Source of the DNA: Leekyejoonella antrihumi
Lineage (GTDB): Bacteria; Actinomycetota; Actinomycetes; Actinomycetales; Dermatophilaceae
Assembly: GCF_007845645.1 (NCBI RefSeq)
Contig: NZ_VCQV01000008.1
Span: 1 to 64,000 of the forward strand
Direction of reading: 5' to 3'
DNA length: 64,000 bases
Positions 38,298 through 47,266 of this stretch are shown here, piece by piece. Each line of letters opens with the position of its first letter. Position 1 is the stretch's first letter. The notes under the pieces are model-generated. The model saw only the letters and a program-made list of their open reading frames with translations. It did no database searches and was not told the origin of the DNA. The position numbers were made by a program, and so were the translations under genes.

Positions 38298-38639
38298 GTG
38301 GCTGATCCTTCTGGTTCCGCTCATCACGCTTCGCTTCCGATGGCCTGCACGCTCGGAGCGGACGACGGTCCGAGCCGACTACAGCGGTGGCAGCACCTGC
38401 ACCAGATCGCAGCGCCCACCGCTGAACTCATCGGTGGCGAGCTCGAGGTCCGCTATCAGCCGGGCCCGCAGGTACTGGCCGAGCTGCAGGACCTGGTTGC
38501 CGAGGAACGGGCGTGCTGCGCGTTCGTCTGCTGGACCGTCACCGAGGAACGAGGGCAGCCCATCCTTCGCGTCACCGCCCCAGTGGGCGCACCCCACCTC
38601 GTCGAGCCCATCGCGGCGTTGTTCATGACCACGGGCTAA
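38298..38639 (+). CDS. Small conserved protein of unknown function
   Basis: About 113 codons. The core (ACTLGADDGPSRLQRWQHLH; GELEVRYQPGPQVLAELQDL; AEERACCAFVCWTVTEERG; LVEPIAALFMTTG) looks like a genuine compact alpha/beta protein with a conserved Cys-Cys pair. I recall similar small proteins beside metal-responsive regulators in actinobacteria, but cannot name a function. The start may be GTG at 38298 or ATG at 38340; neither has a good ribosome-binding site. It stands alone in a decayed patch. Confidence 0.55.
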   Translation: MADPSGSAHHASLPMACTLGADDGPSRLQRWQHLHQIAAPTAELIGGELEVRYQPGPQVLAELQDLVAEERACCAFVCWTVTEERGQPILRVTAPVGAPHLVEPIAALFMTTG

Positions 38640-38683
38640 TGCCGAAGGAACCTCCTCGGCAGTGTGTGTTGTCCTGGCGAAGG

Positions 38684-38815
38684 TCACAACATCACCGCCG
38701 GTTCGTCCCCGTCAAAGTGCAAGGCGACCGTCGCACTGATCCATGCCGCGACCTGCCAGAGGTCAGCAATGTCACCTTGGCGCGCCATCTTTGGACCGGC
38801 GACGGCATCTAGCAC
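38684..38815 (-). other. Possible 43-codon gene remnant
   Basis: A short minus-strand frame reads VLDAVAGPKMARQGDIADLW then QVAAWISATVALHFDGDEPA and stops. It has coding-like composition and could be the end of a lost gene. No start signal and no recognised family; it may equally be chance. Confidence 0.2.
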
Positions 38816-38851
38816 GGCCGCTGCATCGGCACGCTGCGTCGGCGTGCCAGG

Positions 38852-40573
38852 TCACCGGTCCTCGTCGCGGAACCGCTCCTCCCAGCGGGCGCGGCGATCA
38901 TCGTCCGGATGATGGCCCGGTTGGCGATGCACCTCCGCGCGGCTGATGCCGATCGTCTCCTCCTCGTCCGACGCAATGGGCACAGTCTGCGACCCGCACT
39001 GCGAGTCTGCGGGCCGGGGGCTCGCAGACCGGGGATCTGCGGGAGGCGCTTGCGTGCCCGGTCCCGCGCCCGAGTGACGCTGTCGCCGGGCAGCGCCCGG
39101 TCGGGGGCCAGCGTGCCGGACCCGCTCCGGCACCGGCAACTGGTGGCCGGTGTGCCAGATGAGCACCACGGTCGCCCACAGCGCCAGCAGGACCGCCGCC
39201 AGGATCATCCCGAGCGTCGCATTGACCGGGATGGTGACGGCGATGATGCCGCCAATGACCCAGGAGAGCTGCAGCAGCGTCTCCGAGCGTCCGAACACGC
39301 TGGTGCGGCTGCCCTCCGGCACCGTGTCCTGAATCAGCGAGTCCAACGCCAGCTTGCCGAGCTGCTGACAGACTCCGGCAACCAGGCCGACCGCCACCGC
39401 GGTCCACAGCCCGAAGAAGATCGCCGCGACCACGGCCATCACGGCATCGGCGAGCAGGGTGGCGAGCACCACGACCCGCGGGGAGGCGATCTTCAGCAGC
39501 GATCCCATGACGGTGCCGAGAGCGTTGCCGACACCGGCCGCTCCCACCACCAGCGCGAGCAGCAGGGTCTTGCGGTCCTCCCACCCGGGGAACGGGTGGA
39601 TGCGCATCAGGAACGCCAGGAAGATCGTCAGAAACCCGGAGAGCCAGCGCAAGCCGCTGTTGGCTCGCAACGCCGACACCACGTCGGGCGCGATGGTGGG
39701 GCCACGACGACCTCGCCGACCCGTGGTCAGGCCCACCGGCGAGGTGTCCTCCCCCGTGGTGTTGTCCACCTGCGCCGGCAACAGCACCGCAAGGATCGCT
39801 CCGACCACGAACAGCACAAAGGCGACACGCAGAGCCCACGCGGAGCCACCGAGCTTGGCAGCGCCACCGGCCAGGACGCCGGCAACGGAAGCCCCCACGA
39901 CACCGGCCAGCGACAGTCGCCCGTTGGCCTTGACCAAGGTCAGCTGTTTGGGCAGCAGGCGCGGCGCGGCGGCCGACCGGGTCACCAGGTAGGCCTTGGA
40001 CAGGATCAGGATGGACAGCGCGATGGGGAACAGCCACGACGAGTGGTCCTCCACGGTCTCGGCCAGCACCCAGCACAAAAACCCCCGTGCCGCCAGGGTG
40101 CCACCGATCGCCCATCGCCGACCACGGCTGAAGCGGTCGAGCAGCGGCCCGATCAGCGGGGCCACGAGCGCGAACGGCAGCATCGTCAGCAGCAGGAAGA
40201 GCAGCACGGAGCTGCGAGCGGCAGACCCGGAGGACGCGGCAAAAAAGACCGTGCCCGCCAGGCCGATGGTGACCGCGACGTCACCCGCCGAGCTGAACGC
40301 GTGCACCTCGATCAGCCGAGAGAGTCCGCTCTCGCCTGCACCCTCGGCCTGCGTGGCCCGGCGAGCGCCCCGGTAGGTCCAGCGGCCGGCGGAGGCGGTC
40401 AGCCGGCCTGCGGTAGCGGTCAGCCGCCCCACGGCGCCGGCGCCCTTGGCCACCCCGCGGCCTGCGGCGGCTGCGCGGCCGGCCCGGTCCGGCTCGGCCT
40501 CACCGCCAGGCTCCTTCATCCCCCTATTGTCCACCTCGCCATCATGCCTGGTCGGCGCCTCCCGCTCAGTCAT
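38852..40573 (-). CDS. MFS transporter
   Basis: A 573-residue membrane protein with about 10-12 hydrophobic segments between residues ~75 and 480. The N-terminal ~70 residues are a hydrophilic Ala/Gly/Arg-rich tail and the last ~75 residues are a Pro/Arg/Asp-rich tail. LIGPLLDRFSRGRRWAIGGT resembles the loop 2-3 motif of MFS exporters. Substrate unknown. ATG at 40573 overlaps the thymidine-kinase stop by 8 bp; an in-frame ATG at 40519 is an alternative. It is the last gene of a long minus-strand run. Confidence 0.88.
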   Translation of the reverse strand: MTEREAPTRHDGEVDNRGMKEPGGEAEPDRAGRAAAAGRGVAKGAGAVGRLTATAGRLTASAGRWTYRGARRATQAEGAGESGLSRLIEVHAFSSAGDVAVTIGLAGTVFFAASSGSAARSSVLLFLLLTMLPFALVAPLIGPLLDRFSRGRRWAIGGTLAARGFLCWVLAETVEDHSSWLFPIALSILILSKAYLVTRSAAAPRLLPKQLTLVKANGRLSLAGVVGASVAGVLAGGAAKLGGSAWALRVAFVLFVVGAILAVLLPAQVDNTTGEDTSPVGLTTGRRGRRGPTIAPDVVSALRANSGLRWLSGFLTIFLAFLMRIHPFPGWEDRKTLLLALVVGAAGVGNALGTVMGSLLKIASPRVVVLATLLADAVMAVVAAIFFGLWTAVAVGLVAGVCQQLGKLALDSLIQDTVPEGSRTSVFGRSETLLQLSWVIGGIIAVTIPVNATLGMILAAVLLALWATVVLIWHTGHQLPVPERVRHAGPRPGAARRQRHSGAGPGTQAPPADPRSASPRPADSQCGSQTVPIASDEEETIGISRAEVHRQPGHHPDDDRRARWEERFRDEDR

Positions 40574-41261
40574 CAGCCCGCCGGGCGGGCCGCTGCGGCA
40601 ACGGGCACAGGTCGAGATCGAACGGCAGCAGGTCCGGTGAGACCGCCTGAGCCCGTGCGGCGTGCGAGGTCATGCGACGCATGTAATGCCGGCGGCACAG
40701 CACCTCGTACTCCACGGTGGCGTCTTGACCGGAGGCCACGTCGCCGACCACGATCTGGGCACCCTCGACGACCATGTGGCCGTCGACGACCCGCGCGTTG
40801 TGGGTCGCGCGGCGTCCGCACCAGCACAGGCTCTCGACCTGTAGGACCTGCGTCCGGTCCGCCAGCTCGATCAGTCGCCGGGACCCGGGAAACAACTGGG
40901 TGCGGAAGTCGGCGGTGATGCCAAAGGCGAACACGTCGATCTCCATCTCGTCGACCAGCCGGGCCAGCTGTTCGACCTGGTCGGGCGTGTAGAACTGGGC
41001 CTCGTCGCAGATCAGGTAGTGGATCGCCCTGCCGTGGGTGGCCTGTGTGGCAATCAGGTCCCAGAAGTCGAGGTCGTCGGCCACCTCGAGGGCATCGGTC
41101 TCCAGGCCGAGCCGGGAGGAGAGCACGGCCTCGCCCGCCCGGTCGTGCTTGGTGAACACCATCCCACGCCGCGCACGGGCGCGGTGGTTGTGATCCATCT
41201 GCAGCGCAAGCGTCGACTTGCCGCAGTCCATCGTGCCGGAGAAGAAGACAAGTTCAGCCAC
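40566..41261 (-). CDS. tdk: Thymidine kinase (type II)
   Basis: Phosphorylates thymidine to dTMP in the salvage pathway. The 231-residue protein has the P-loop FFSGTMDCGKSTLALQMDHN, the Walker B-like ICDEAQFYTPDQ with the catalytic Glu, the lasso region near RTQVLQVESLCWCGRRATHN, and the structural zinc ligands Cys-X2-Cys (LCWCG) and Cys/His (VLCRRHY). The last ~20 residues are an extra basic tail. It lies 11 bp after the phosphodiesterase gene and overlaps the MFS gene. Confidence 0.96.
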   Translation of the reverse strand: MAELVFFSGTMDCGKSTLALQMDHNHRARARRGMVFTKHDRAGEAVLSSRLGLETDALEVADDLDFWDLIATQATHGRAIHYLICDEAQFYTPDQVEQLARLVDEMEIDVFAFGITADFRTQLFPGSRRLIELADRTQVLQVESLCWCGRRATHNARVVDGHMVVEGAQIVVGDVASGQDATVEYEVLCRRHYMRRMTSHAARAQAVSPDLLPFDLDLCPLPQRPARRADD

Positions 41262-41272
41262 AGCGCAGCACT

Positions 41273-42436
41273 CTACGAGACGGGAACATGAAGCATGGGC
41301 ACGCTCTGCTCCGCGTCGGTCAGCGAGCCGTGCTGGCCGATGAGCGTGGTCACGGATCGGGCCATCACCCTACTGTCGTAGACCCCGATCGGCGCGCGCA
41401 TCGCCACCACCACGTCGCCCAGCCGGGGCAGGACCCGTTCGTGCACCGGCCCGAACAAACCGGCCTGCACCGCCTCGTCCCGCGACAGGACCCAGGCCTG
41501 CGACCCGAACCGGTGTCGCCAGGTGGTGAGCACGTCGGCCGCTGCGCCCGCCCGGCAGTAGAGCTGCAAGGCGCGCATCTCACCACCGGCGAGCAGCACT
41601 CCCTCGGCGAGCTCCGGGTCGTGCGCAAGGTCGACGCGGGCGTCGGCGGCCACGTCGACCATGCCGTGATCCGCGGTGATGGTCAGTGACGTCCCCGCGG
41701 GAAGGCCGTCGGCCAGTCGCTGCAGCTCACGATCGACCTCTTCGACGGCGTCACCCCACTGCCAGGAACCGCACCCGTACCGGTGCCCGATGCGGTCGAC
41801 GTCACCCCAGTAGAGGTAGGCGAGCGCCCGCGGGTCCGCGCGCAGCGCCGCCAACGCGAGATCGACGCGCTCGCCGAGCGGCTCCGCGCCCTTGAAACGC
41901 GCACCCCGCAACGCCGCACGGGTCAGGCCGGACCCGTCGAACTTGCCCGGGGCGATCATCGTGACCGCCACCCCCGCGCGATCGGCGCGCTGGAACCAGG
42001 TGGCCTCGGGCTGCCACTGCTCGGGCACCGGGCCATCCTGCCAGGAGAGCTCGTTCAGCAGCCGGTCGGTGCCGGGCACCCGCACCTGATAGCCGACGAG
42101 GCCGTGGGATCCCGGCGGCAGTCCGGTGCCGAAGGACCCCATGCTTGTCGCCGTGGTTGCGGGAAAACCTGCCGTCAGGCGCTCCGCGATCGGATCGGGC
42201 GCCTCCTGCTGTCGGCGCAGGAGGCGACGAAGGAACGGCGCATGCCCCGACCGGGCGCGCAGTAGCTCCAGACCGAGTCCGTCCACCAGGACGACCACGG
42301 CCCGGCGGGCCGGCGGAAGGTCCCCGACATACCCGTCCAGTGCAACGCCGAGCGAGGCGGCGACCCGGGGCAGCACGCCGGCCAGGCCGCGCTCGTCATA
42401 CGCCGGGAACGCCGGGCCATCGGATGGGCCTGGCAT
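41273..42436 (-). CDS. Alkaline-phosphatase-superfamily nucleotide pyrophosphatase/phosphodiesterase
   Basis: A 387-residue hydrolase of the type I phosphodiesterase/nucleotide pyrophosphatase family. Metal-site residues are visible: Asp in AVVVLVDGLGLELL, the nucleophile Thr in FPATTATSMGSFGTG, Asp/His in YLYWGDVDRIGHRYG and Asp-His in LTITADHGMVD. No signal peptide, so probably cytoplasmic. Substrate not predictable. It has a 6-bp gap to DUF5998 upstream and 11 bp to tdk downstream; the trio is conserved in related genomes as far as I recall. Confidence 0.9.
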   Translation of the reverse strand: MPGPSDGPAFPAYDERGLAGVLPRVAASLGVALDGYVGDLPPARRAVVVLVDGLGLELLRARSGHAPFLRRLLRRQQEAPDPIAERLTAGFPATTATSMGSFGTGLPPGSHGLVGYQVRVPGTDRLLNELSWQDGPVPEQWQPEATWFQRADRAGVAVTMIAPGKFDGSGLTRAALRGARFKGAEPLGERVDLALAALRADPRALAYLYWGDVDRIGHRYGCGSWQWGDAVEEVDRELQRLADGLPAGTSLTITADHGMVDVAADARVDLAHDPELAEGVLLAGGEMRALQLYCRAGAAADVLTTWRHRFGSQAWVLSRDEAVQAGLFGPVHERVLPRLGDVVVAMRAPIGVYDSRVMARSVTTLIGQHGSLTDAEQSVPMLHVPVS

Positions 42437-42442
42437 GCCGCC

Positions 42443-43048
42443 TCAGCGGCCGATCGCGCCGGACAGCGCGGTCGCGAACTCGCGGGCCCGGTCGAACACC
42501 GACTGTCCATCGGCGTCGGCGCTCACCCGAAGTGCAATGTCGTCGGCGGTGATCGTGCCCTCGTAACCGTGGTCGGCCTCGCACTGCGGGTCCCCGCAGG
42601 TCGCCGGCAGCAGGTCCACCCGGGAGACCGTGCCCCACCCAATGGTCACCGTGATCTCCCGGCCCAGGGATCCGGCACGATACTCCTCCGGGGCAGGCAC
42701 CACATGAGTGAGCATGACTCCCCGCACGGCGCTCAGCGGCACCGTCTCCGAGGTTGCCGTGGCGATCGGTCCGAGGTGCTCGGTCGGGGAGTCGGGACTC
42801 GGCGCGTGGTCGTCGGCGTGCGCGATCAGCAGGCGTCCCGCGGTCAGCACCAGGACGGTGATGTGCCGGCGCACCGTCTCCGTGTCGAGCGTCGTCTCCG
42901 CGTGCACCAGGTGTGCGTCGACGGGGTCATCCCCCAAAGCGGTCGTCACGACGTCGGTGACAAGCTCGGGAAAGTATCCGGCCTGCTCGATATCGGCGAT
43001 CAGCGCCGCCGGCAGGACGGCTTCGGTGTGCGGTCGAGTCGATGCCAT
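42443..43048 (-). CDS. DUF5998 family protein
   Basis: A 201-residue cytoplasmic protein restricted to actinobacteria. Conserved parts are LIADIEQAGYFPELVTDVVT, VDAHLVHAETTLDTETVRRH, LTAGRLLIAHADDH, and a Cys pair in LLPATCGDPQCEADHGYEG that may bind metal. ATG at 43048 is used (GGAAGA 9 nt upstream); an ATG three codons earlier is possible. Function unknown. It is 64 bp downstream of the GNAT/acyl-CoA synthetase gene and 6 bp upstream of the phosphodiesterase. Confidence 0.88.
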   Translation of the reverse strand: MASTRPHTEAVLPAALIADIEQAGYFPELVTDVVTTALGDDPVDAHLVHAETTLDTETVRRHITVLVLTAGRLLIAHADDHAPSPDSPTEHLGPIATATSETVPLSAVRGVMLTHVVPAPEEYRAGSLGREITVTIGWGTVSRVDLLPATCGDPQCEADHGYEGTITADDIALRVSADADGQSVFDRAREFATALSGAIGR

Positions 43049-43112
43049 GCGGGTCATTCTTCCACTGTCGGGGGACAGCCGCCGGTCGATGCCCCACCTC
43101 GGTGGGCAGAGC

Positions 43113-45785
43113 TCACGTTCCCCCGCAAGCGGGCGGTACCCCCAGGGCTCGCCGGCCGGCGTCGGCGCGCAGGGCCGACGGCGCGACGGTTGCCGTCGCG
43201 CCCAGTACCTCCAGGCCGTCCGGATGGACATTCACCGCGTCCAGCGTGAGTGACGCCACCTCGGGCAGGTTCTCGGCGAGCACCGAGAGGCGCGCGATGA
43301 GGTCTTCGAGCGCCGCCCGATCGATCGGAGCACTGCCGTCCTGGCCGTGCAGGAGCGGCGCCGCCCGAACGGAGTCCACCAGGTCGCGCACGTCGCCCTC
43401 CGCCAGTGGGGGGATGCGGTAGCCTACATCGCCCATGACCGTCGGTGCACCGGCCAGGCTGAAGCTCACCACCGGCCCGAACAACGGGTCCTCCCCCGTC
43501 GCCAGGATGCACGGAATGCCGGGGTTGGCCATCCCCTGAACCACCAGACGGTTAGCGTGCAGCGGCCGCAGCCGCTCGTCCAACGCGGTGAACGCGTCCC
43601 GCAACGCCGACTCGTGACGCAGGTCGGCACGCACGGCCGTGATCGGTGAGCGCCGCACCAGCGGGGAGACCGACTTGACGACCACGGGATAGCCCAAGGT
43701 CTGCGCGGCTTCGACGGCCTCGTCCTCGGTGCTCACCGGGATCACCGGCCAGACCGTCACGCCATACGCCGCCAGGAGCTCGGCGACCTCGTCGGGCTGG
43801 AGCGGACGGCCTCCGGGCGACCCGTTCAGGACCCGCCCGATCATGGCCTCCGCGCTCACCGCGTCGATCCCGTCGGGCATTACCAGCTCACCGCGATCGG
43901 TCGCCCGCCACGCGCCATACTGGGTGGCCGCCGCGAGCGCGACCACACCGTCCTCCGGCATGGCGTATGAGGGGACCACCTTGGCCCGCCCGTCGGTCGT
44001 GGCGCCACCGGACAGCTCATCGGACAGCCCCTTGATCCCCAGGAACGTGGTAATGCAGGGCTTGTCATGCGGCGCCGCCACCCGAGACAGGGTCCGGGCA
44101 ATCGCGACTCCTTGGCCGATGCCGGTCTGCACGAATCCGGTGATCACACTGTCCACATCGGGATCGGCGAACGCGGCCTCCAGGGCCCGCTCCGCCCCGT
44201 CGGGGGACACGTCCGGGGGCAGGTTGACCGGCCCGTGCACCACCTCCAGCGACGAGCCGATCGCGGCGTCGGCGGCCAACGCGTTCAGCGCATCGGAGTT
44301 GCCGACGACCGCGACCCGATTGCCGCGAGGGATCGGCTGGTGCACGACCAGCTGCCCCACGTCGAGCAGCTGGTGGACGTTCTCGACCCTCAGGACACCG
44401 GCCTGTCGCAGCATCGAGCCGAACGCGGCGGAACCCACCCGGGTGGTGCGCACGCGGTGGCCCGGTGGCACCCCGTAGGCGGATGCCGCGGACTTCACGA
44501 CGATGACCGGCTTCCGCTCGGAGAGCCTGCGCGCGATCCGGGAGAACTTGCGCGGGTTGCCCATCGACTCGAGGTAGAGGCCGACCGCCCGCGTGGACTC
44601 GTCGTCGATCCAGAACTGCATGATGTCGTTGCCGGAGACGTCGACGCGGTTGCCCGCGGACACGAAGTCGGACAGCCCCAGGCCTCGCCGTGCGGCGGAG
44701 TCGAGCACGGCGATCCCCAGCGCGCCGCTTTGCGAGAAGAGACCGAGCGAGCCGGACCGGGGCATCTCGGGCGCGAAGGAGGCGTTCAGCCGCACCTCGG
44801 GACGCGTATTGATCAGTCCGAAGGAGTTCGGCCCGACGATCCGCATCCCATGCCGGCGCACCGTGGTGAGCAGTTCCCGCTGCAGCCGAGCGCCTTCCTC
44901 GCCGGCCTCCGCGAAACCGGCCGCCACGACCAGCAGCGCCTTCACCCCGAGATCGGCGCACCCGAGGACGACGTCGTGGACGGATCCGGCCGGGACGGCG
45001 AGCACGGCCAGATCGACCGGCCCGGGCAGCTCGGCGACCGAGGCGTACACCCGGTGCTCCGCGAGCTCCTTGTGCTGGTGCGAGTTCACGGCATACAGGT
45101 CACCGGCGAAGCCTCCGGCGACCAGGTGCTCGAAGATTCCGCGCCCCACGGCCTCCGGGCGCTCGCTGACACCGACGACCGCCACCGATGACGGCGCGAG
45201 CAGGGCACGGACGCTGACGGCCTCCGCGCGCTGCTCGCGGGCCGTACGCACGGCCTGGCTCTGCTGGGTCTGCTCGATCCGGAAGGACAGGGCCACCACG
45301 CCGTCGTCGAAGTGATGGCTCACCTCGAACCCGGCATCGGTGAAGACCGAGAGCATCTTGCGGTTCTGCGGGAGGACGTCGGCGAGGAACTCCTGCACCC
45401 CGTTCTCGCGGCCGATCGCGGCGAGGTGCTCCAGCAGAACCGACCCGATCCCCCGCCCCTGGAACGTGTCGGACACGTTGAACGCGCACTCCGCGCGAGT
45501 GTCGTCCAGCATGTCGTAGCGGGCCACGCCGACCAGTGCGCCCCGCGACTCCATGACCAGAGCCACCCGGCGGTCGTAGTCGACATGGGTGAACCGGTGC
45601 AGGTCCTTCTCGGACAGCCGCTTCAGCGGCGCGAAGAACCGTAGGTAGATGGACTCGTCCGACTGCCGCTCGTGAAAGTCCTGAATGGCCGGGGCGTCAT
45701 CCGGGCGGATCGGACGCACCTGGGCCACCGAGCCATCCCGCAGAACGACATCGGCTTCCCAGTCGTGCGGGTAGTCGTGTGGCAC
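43113..45785 (-). CDS. GNAT acetyltransferase fused to ADP-forming acyl-CoA synthetase (Pat-like)
   Basis: About 890 residues. Domain order: N-terminal GNAT (residues ~10-170; YLRFFAPLKRLSEKDLHRFT; VSDTFQGRGIGSVLLEHLAA with the acetyl-CoA loop), CoA-binding Rossmann domain (SSVAVVGVSERPEAVGRGIF), succinyl-CoA-synthetase-like domain (GPNSFGLINTRPEVRLN; LFSQSGALGIAVLDSAARRG) and C-terminal ATP-grasp (AYGVTVWPVIPVSTEDEAVE). Such fusions act as protein lysine acetyltransferases controlling acyl-CoA synthetases; the acyl-CoA synthetase part is often inactive and here the loop between QSG and the ATP-grasp has no obvious catalytic His. GTG at 45785 has GGGAG upstream; a GTG at 45842 would overlap the preceding gene. 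Confidence 0.9.
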   Translation of the reverse strand: MPHDYPHDWEADVVLRDGSVAQVRPIRPDDAPAIQDFHERQSDESIYLRFFAPLKRLSEKDLHRFTHVDYDRRVALVMESRGALVGVARYDMLDDTRAECAFNVSDTFQGRGIGSVLLEHLAAIGRENGVQEFLADVLPQNRKMLSVFTDAGFEVSHHFDDGVVALSFRIEQTQQSQAVRTAREQRAEAVSVRALLAPSSVAVVGVSERPEAVGRGIFEHLVAGGFAGDLYAVNSHQHKELAEHRVYASVAELPGPVDLAVLAVPAGSVHDVVLGCADLGVKALLVVAAGFAEAGEEGARLQRELLTTVRRHGMRIVGPNSFGLINTRPEVRLNASFAPEMPRSGSLGLFSQSGALGIAVLDSAARRGLGLSDFVSAGNRVDVSGNDIMQFWIDDESTRAVGLYLESMGNPRKFSRIARRLSERKPVIVVKSAASAYGVPPGHRVRTTRVGSAAFGSMLRQAGVLRVENVHQLLDVGQLVVHQPIPRGNRVAVVGNSDALNALAADAAIGSSLEVVHGPVNLPPDVSPDGAERALEAAFADPDVDSVITGFVQTGIGQGVAIARTLSRVAAPHDKPCITTFLGIKGLSDELSGGATTDGRAKVVPSYAMPEDGVVALAAATQYGAWRATDRGELVMPDGIDAVSAEAMIGRVLNGSPGGRPLQPDEVAELLAAYGVTVWPVIPVSTEDEAVEAAQTLGYPVVVKSVSPLVRRSPITAVRADLRHESALRDAFTALDERLRPLHANRLVVQGMANPGIPCILATGEDPLFGPVVSFSLAGAPTVMGDVGYRIPPLAEGDVRDLVDSVRAAPLLHGQDGSAPIDRAALEDLIARLSVLAENLPEVASLTLDAVNVHPDGLEVLGATATVAPSALRADAGRRALGVPPACGGT

Positions 45786-45814
45786 CGGCTCATCGCTCCC
45801 AAGCTGCGGCAGTG

Positions 45815-47266
45815 TCAGGAGGTCGGGTCGACCGCCTTCCACCGCACACCATTGTCGTCAGTGGACCAGTAGGTGGGGTCCTGGTGTGACAGAGCATAGA
45901 ACTCCTCGCCGCCGGGGCTGGCGACCCAGTCGAACCCACCCGCCGGCAGGTGGGGCGAGGACTGGACGTGACTGAACGTCTGTCCCGCGTTGCTGGAGGT
46001 CTGCAGACTGCCGACGCTGGTCGCCGCCGTCGGGCCGCCCGGGTCCCGCGGCCCGCCCATCGACACGACCAGGTGAGATTTGTCACCCGCGGCGAGCGTC
46101 AGCTGACCCAGTCTGGGGACAACCAGGGAGCCGATGGACCGGACACTCCAGTGACTGCCGGAGTCGGTGCTGCGCACGACGGTGTACGAGATGTTCTGCT
46201 GCTGCTGTTTCGCGTTGCACACGGCATACAGCAGGTTGTTGGCCCGGGCTGCCACGGTCAGGGCCTGCAGGGTGGTGCCGTTGCAGGCTGCGGGTGGCTT
46301 CAACGGCACCAGCGAGCTGCCGTGGAGCCGTAGCGCCTGAGCCTTGACGCCGCTCTTGGTCGGCGTCAGCTGGACGTTCACCGTGCCCCCGTGCACGATG
46401 GCCGACGCCGCGCTGATCGGACTGGGCAGTGTCATCGTCGCGGTGGGTCGGACGATTGTCGTTGCCGACGCCTTGATCCTGCTGACGTACAGGGGCCCGG
46501 CACAGGTGCCCTGGGCGCACTGGTCGGCAGAGACGACGACCACGTCGCCCTGCCAGATCTCGACGTCCAGCACCGACTGACCCGGATGAGTCATCTGGGT
46601 GAAGCTGGCACCTCGGTCGTGGGTCACCCAGAGGTCGCCGCCGAAGACATAGCCCGCCTGAGGCGAGGCGAACCGGGCCTGGGTGAGCGCCCGCGACGGC
46701 TGGATCTGCGGGATGTCCGAACCCGTCGCGCTCGACGTGTCGGTGTTGGAGAACTGGTGCACCGCAGTCCACGAGTTGCCGTTGTCGGACGACCGCAGCA
46801 GCGTCACGCAGACCGCCTGCTCGCAGTTCGAAGACCCGAAGTCATAGAGGGTGCCGCTGCCTGCGTTGGTCAGCGACCACGTCTCGAACGAGCGCGGCAC
46901 CGCGCTCGGCTGCTGCGCACCGGAAACCTGTGGCGGTGTCTTCACCTGCGCGGTCCGCAGACCGTTGGCGGCTCCGGTCGTCACCACGCTTCCGGTCGTG
47001 ACGCCGTGCTGCTGCATGGGCTGCTGCCAGGTCCACACCGCAAACAGCGCCACGACCGCCGCCGCGGCCGTCGCCACAGCGGTGTACCAGCTGGTGGGAC
47101 GCCGCGCCGTGCGCTTGCCGCGGAGCACCTCCTGCCAGCCCAGGTCGCTGGTGGCGGCCGGCTCGACCTGCTCTCGAGCCTGCGCGAAGAACCGTGCGAC
47201 CGGGTCGTTCTCGTGCGCGGGTTCATGCGCGTTCCCCGGCTCATGGATGCCATCCACCGGACTCAT
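45815..47266 (-). CDS. Single-pass membrane protein with extracellular BNR/sialidase-like beta-propeller
   Basis: A 483-residue protein coupled to an ECF sigma factor (ATGA overlap). Residues 1-75 are cytoplasmic (ARFFAQAREQVEPAATSDLG, WQEVLRGKRTARRPTS), followed by one membrane helix (TAVATAAAAVVALFAVWTW). The outside part is a propeller with five BNR-like Asp-box repeats (RSSDNGNSWTAV, VTHDRGASFTQM, RSTDSGSHWSVR, TSSNAGQTFSHV, STDDNGVRWKAV) and several Cys pairs. No catalytic sialidase Arg triad is obvious. The most likely role is as membrane regulator (anti-sigma) and sensor for the sigma factor, though no ZAS or RskA motif is seen. Confidence 0.85.
   Translation of the reverse strand: MSPVDGIHEPGNAHEPAHENDPVARFFAQAREQVEPAATSDLGWQEVLRGKRTARRPTSWYTAVATAAAAVVALFAVWTWQQPMQQHGVTTGSVVTTGAANGLRTAQVKTPPQVSGAQQPSAVPRSFETWSLTNAGSGTLYDFGSSNCEQAVCVTLLRSSDNGNSWTAVHQFSNTDTSSATGSDIPQIQPSRALTQARFASPQAGYVFGGDLWVTHDRGASFTQMTHPGQSVLDVEIWQGDVVVVSADQCAQGTCAGPLYVSRIKASATTIVRPTATMTLPSPISAASAIVHGGTVNVQLTPTKSGVKAQALRLHGSSLVPLKPPAACNGTTLQALTVAARANNLLYAVCNAKQQQQNISYTVVRSTDSGSHWSVRSIGSLVVPRLGQLTLAAGDKSHLVVSMGGPRDPGGPTAATSVGSLQTSSNAGQTFSHVQSSPHLPAGGFDWVASPGGEEFYALSHQDPTYWSTDDNGVRWKAVDPTS

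Noticed and set aside
38008-38628. Plus-strand frame overlapping the toxin remnant and the small Cys-Cys protein
   Set aside because: Different frame from both, low-complexity Ser/Arg composition, no start signal.
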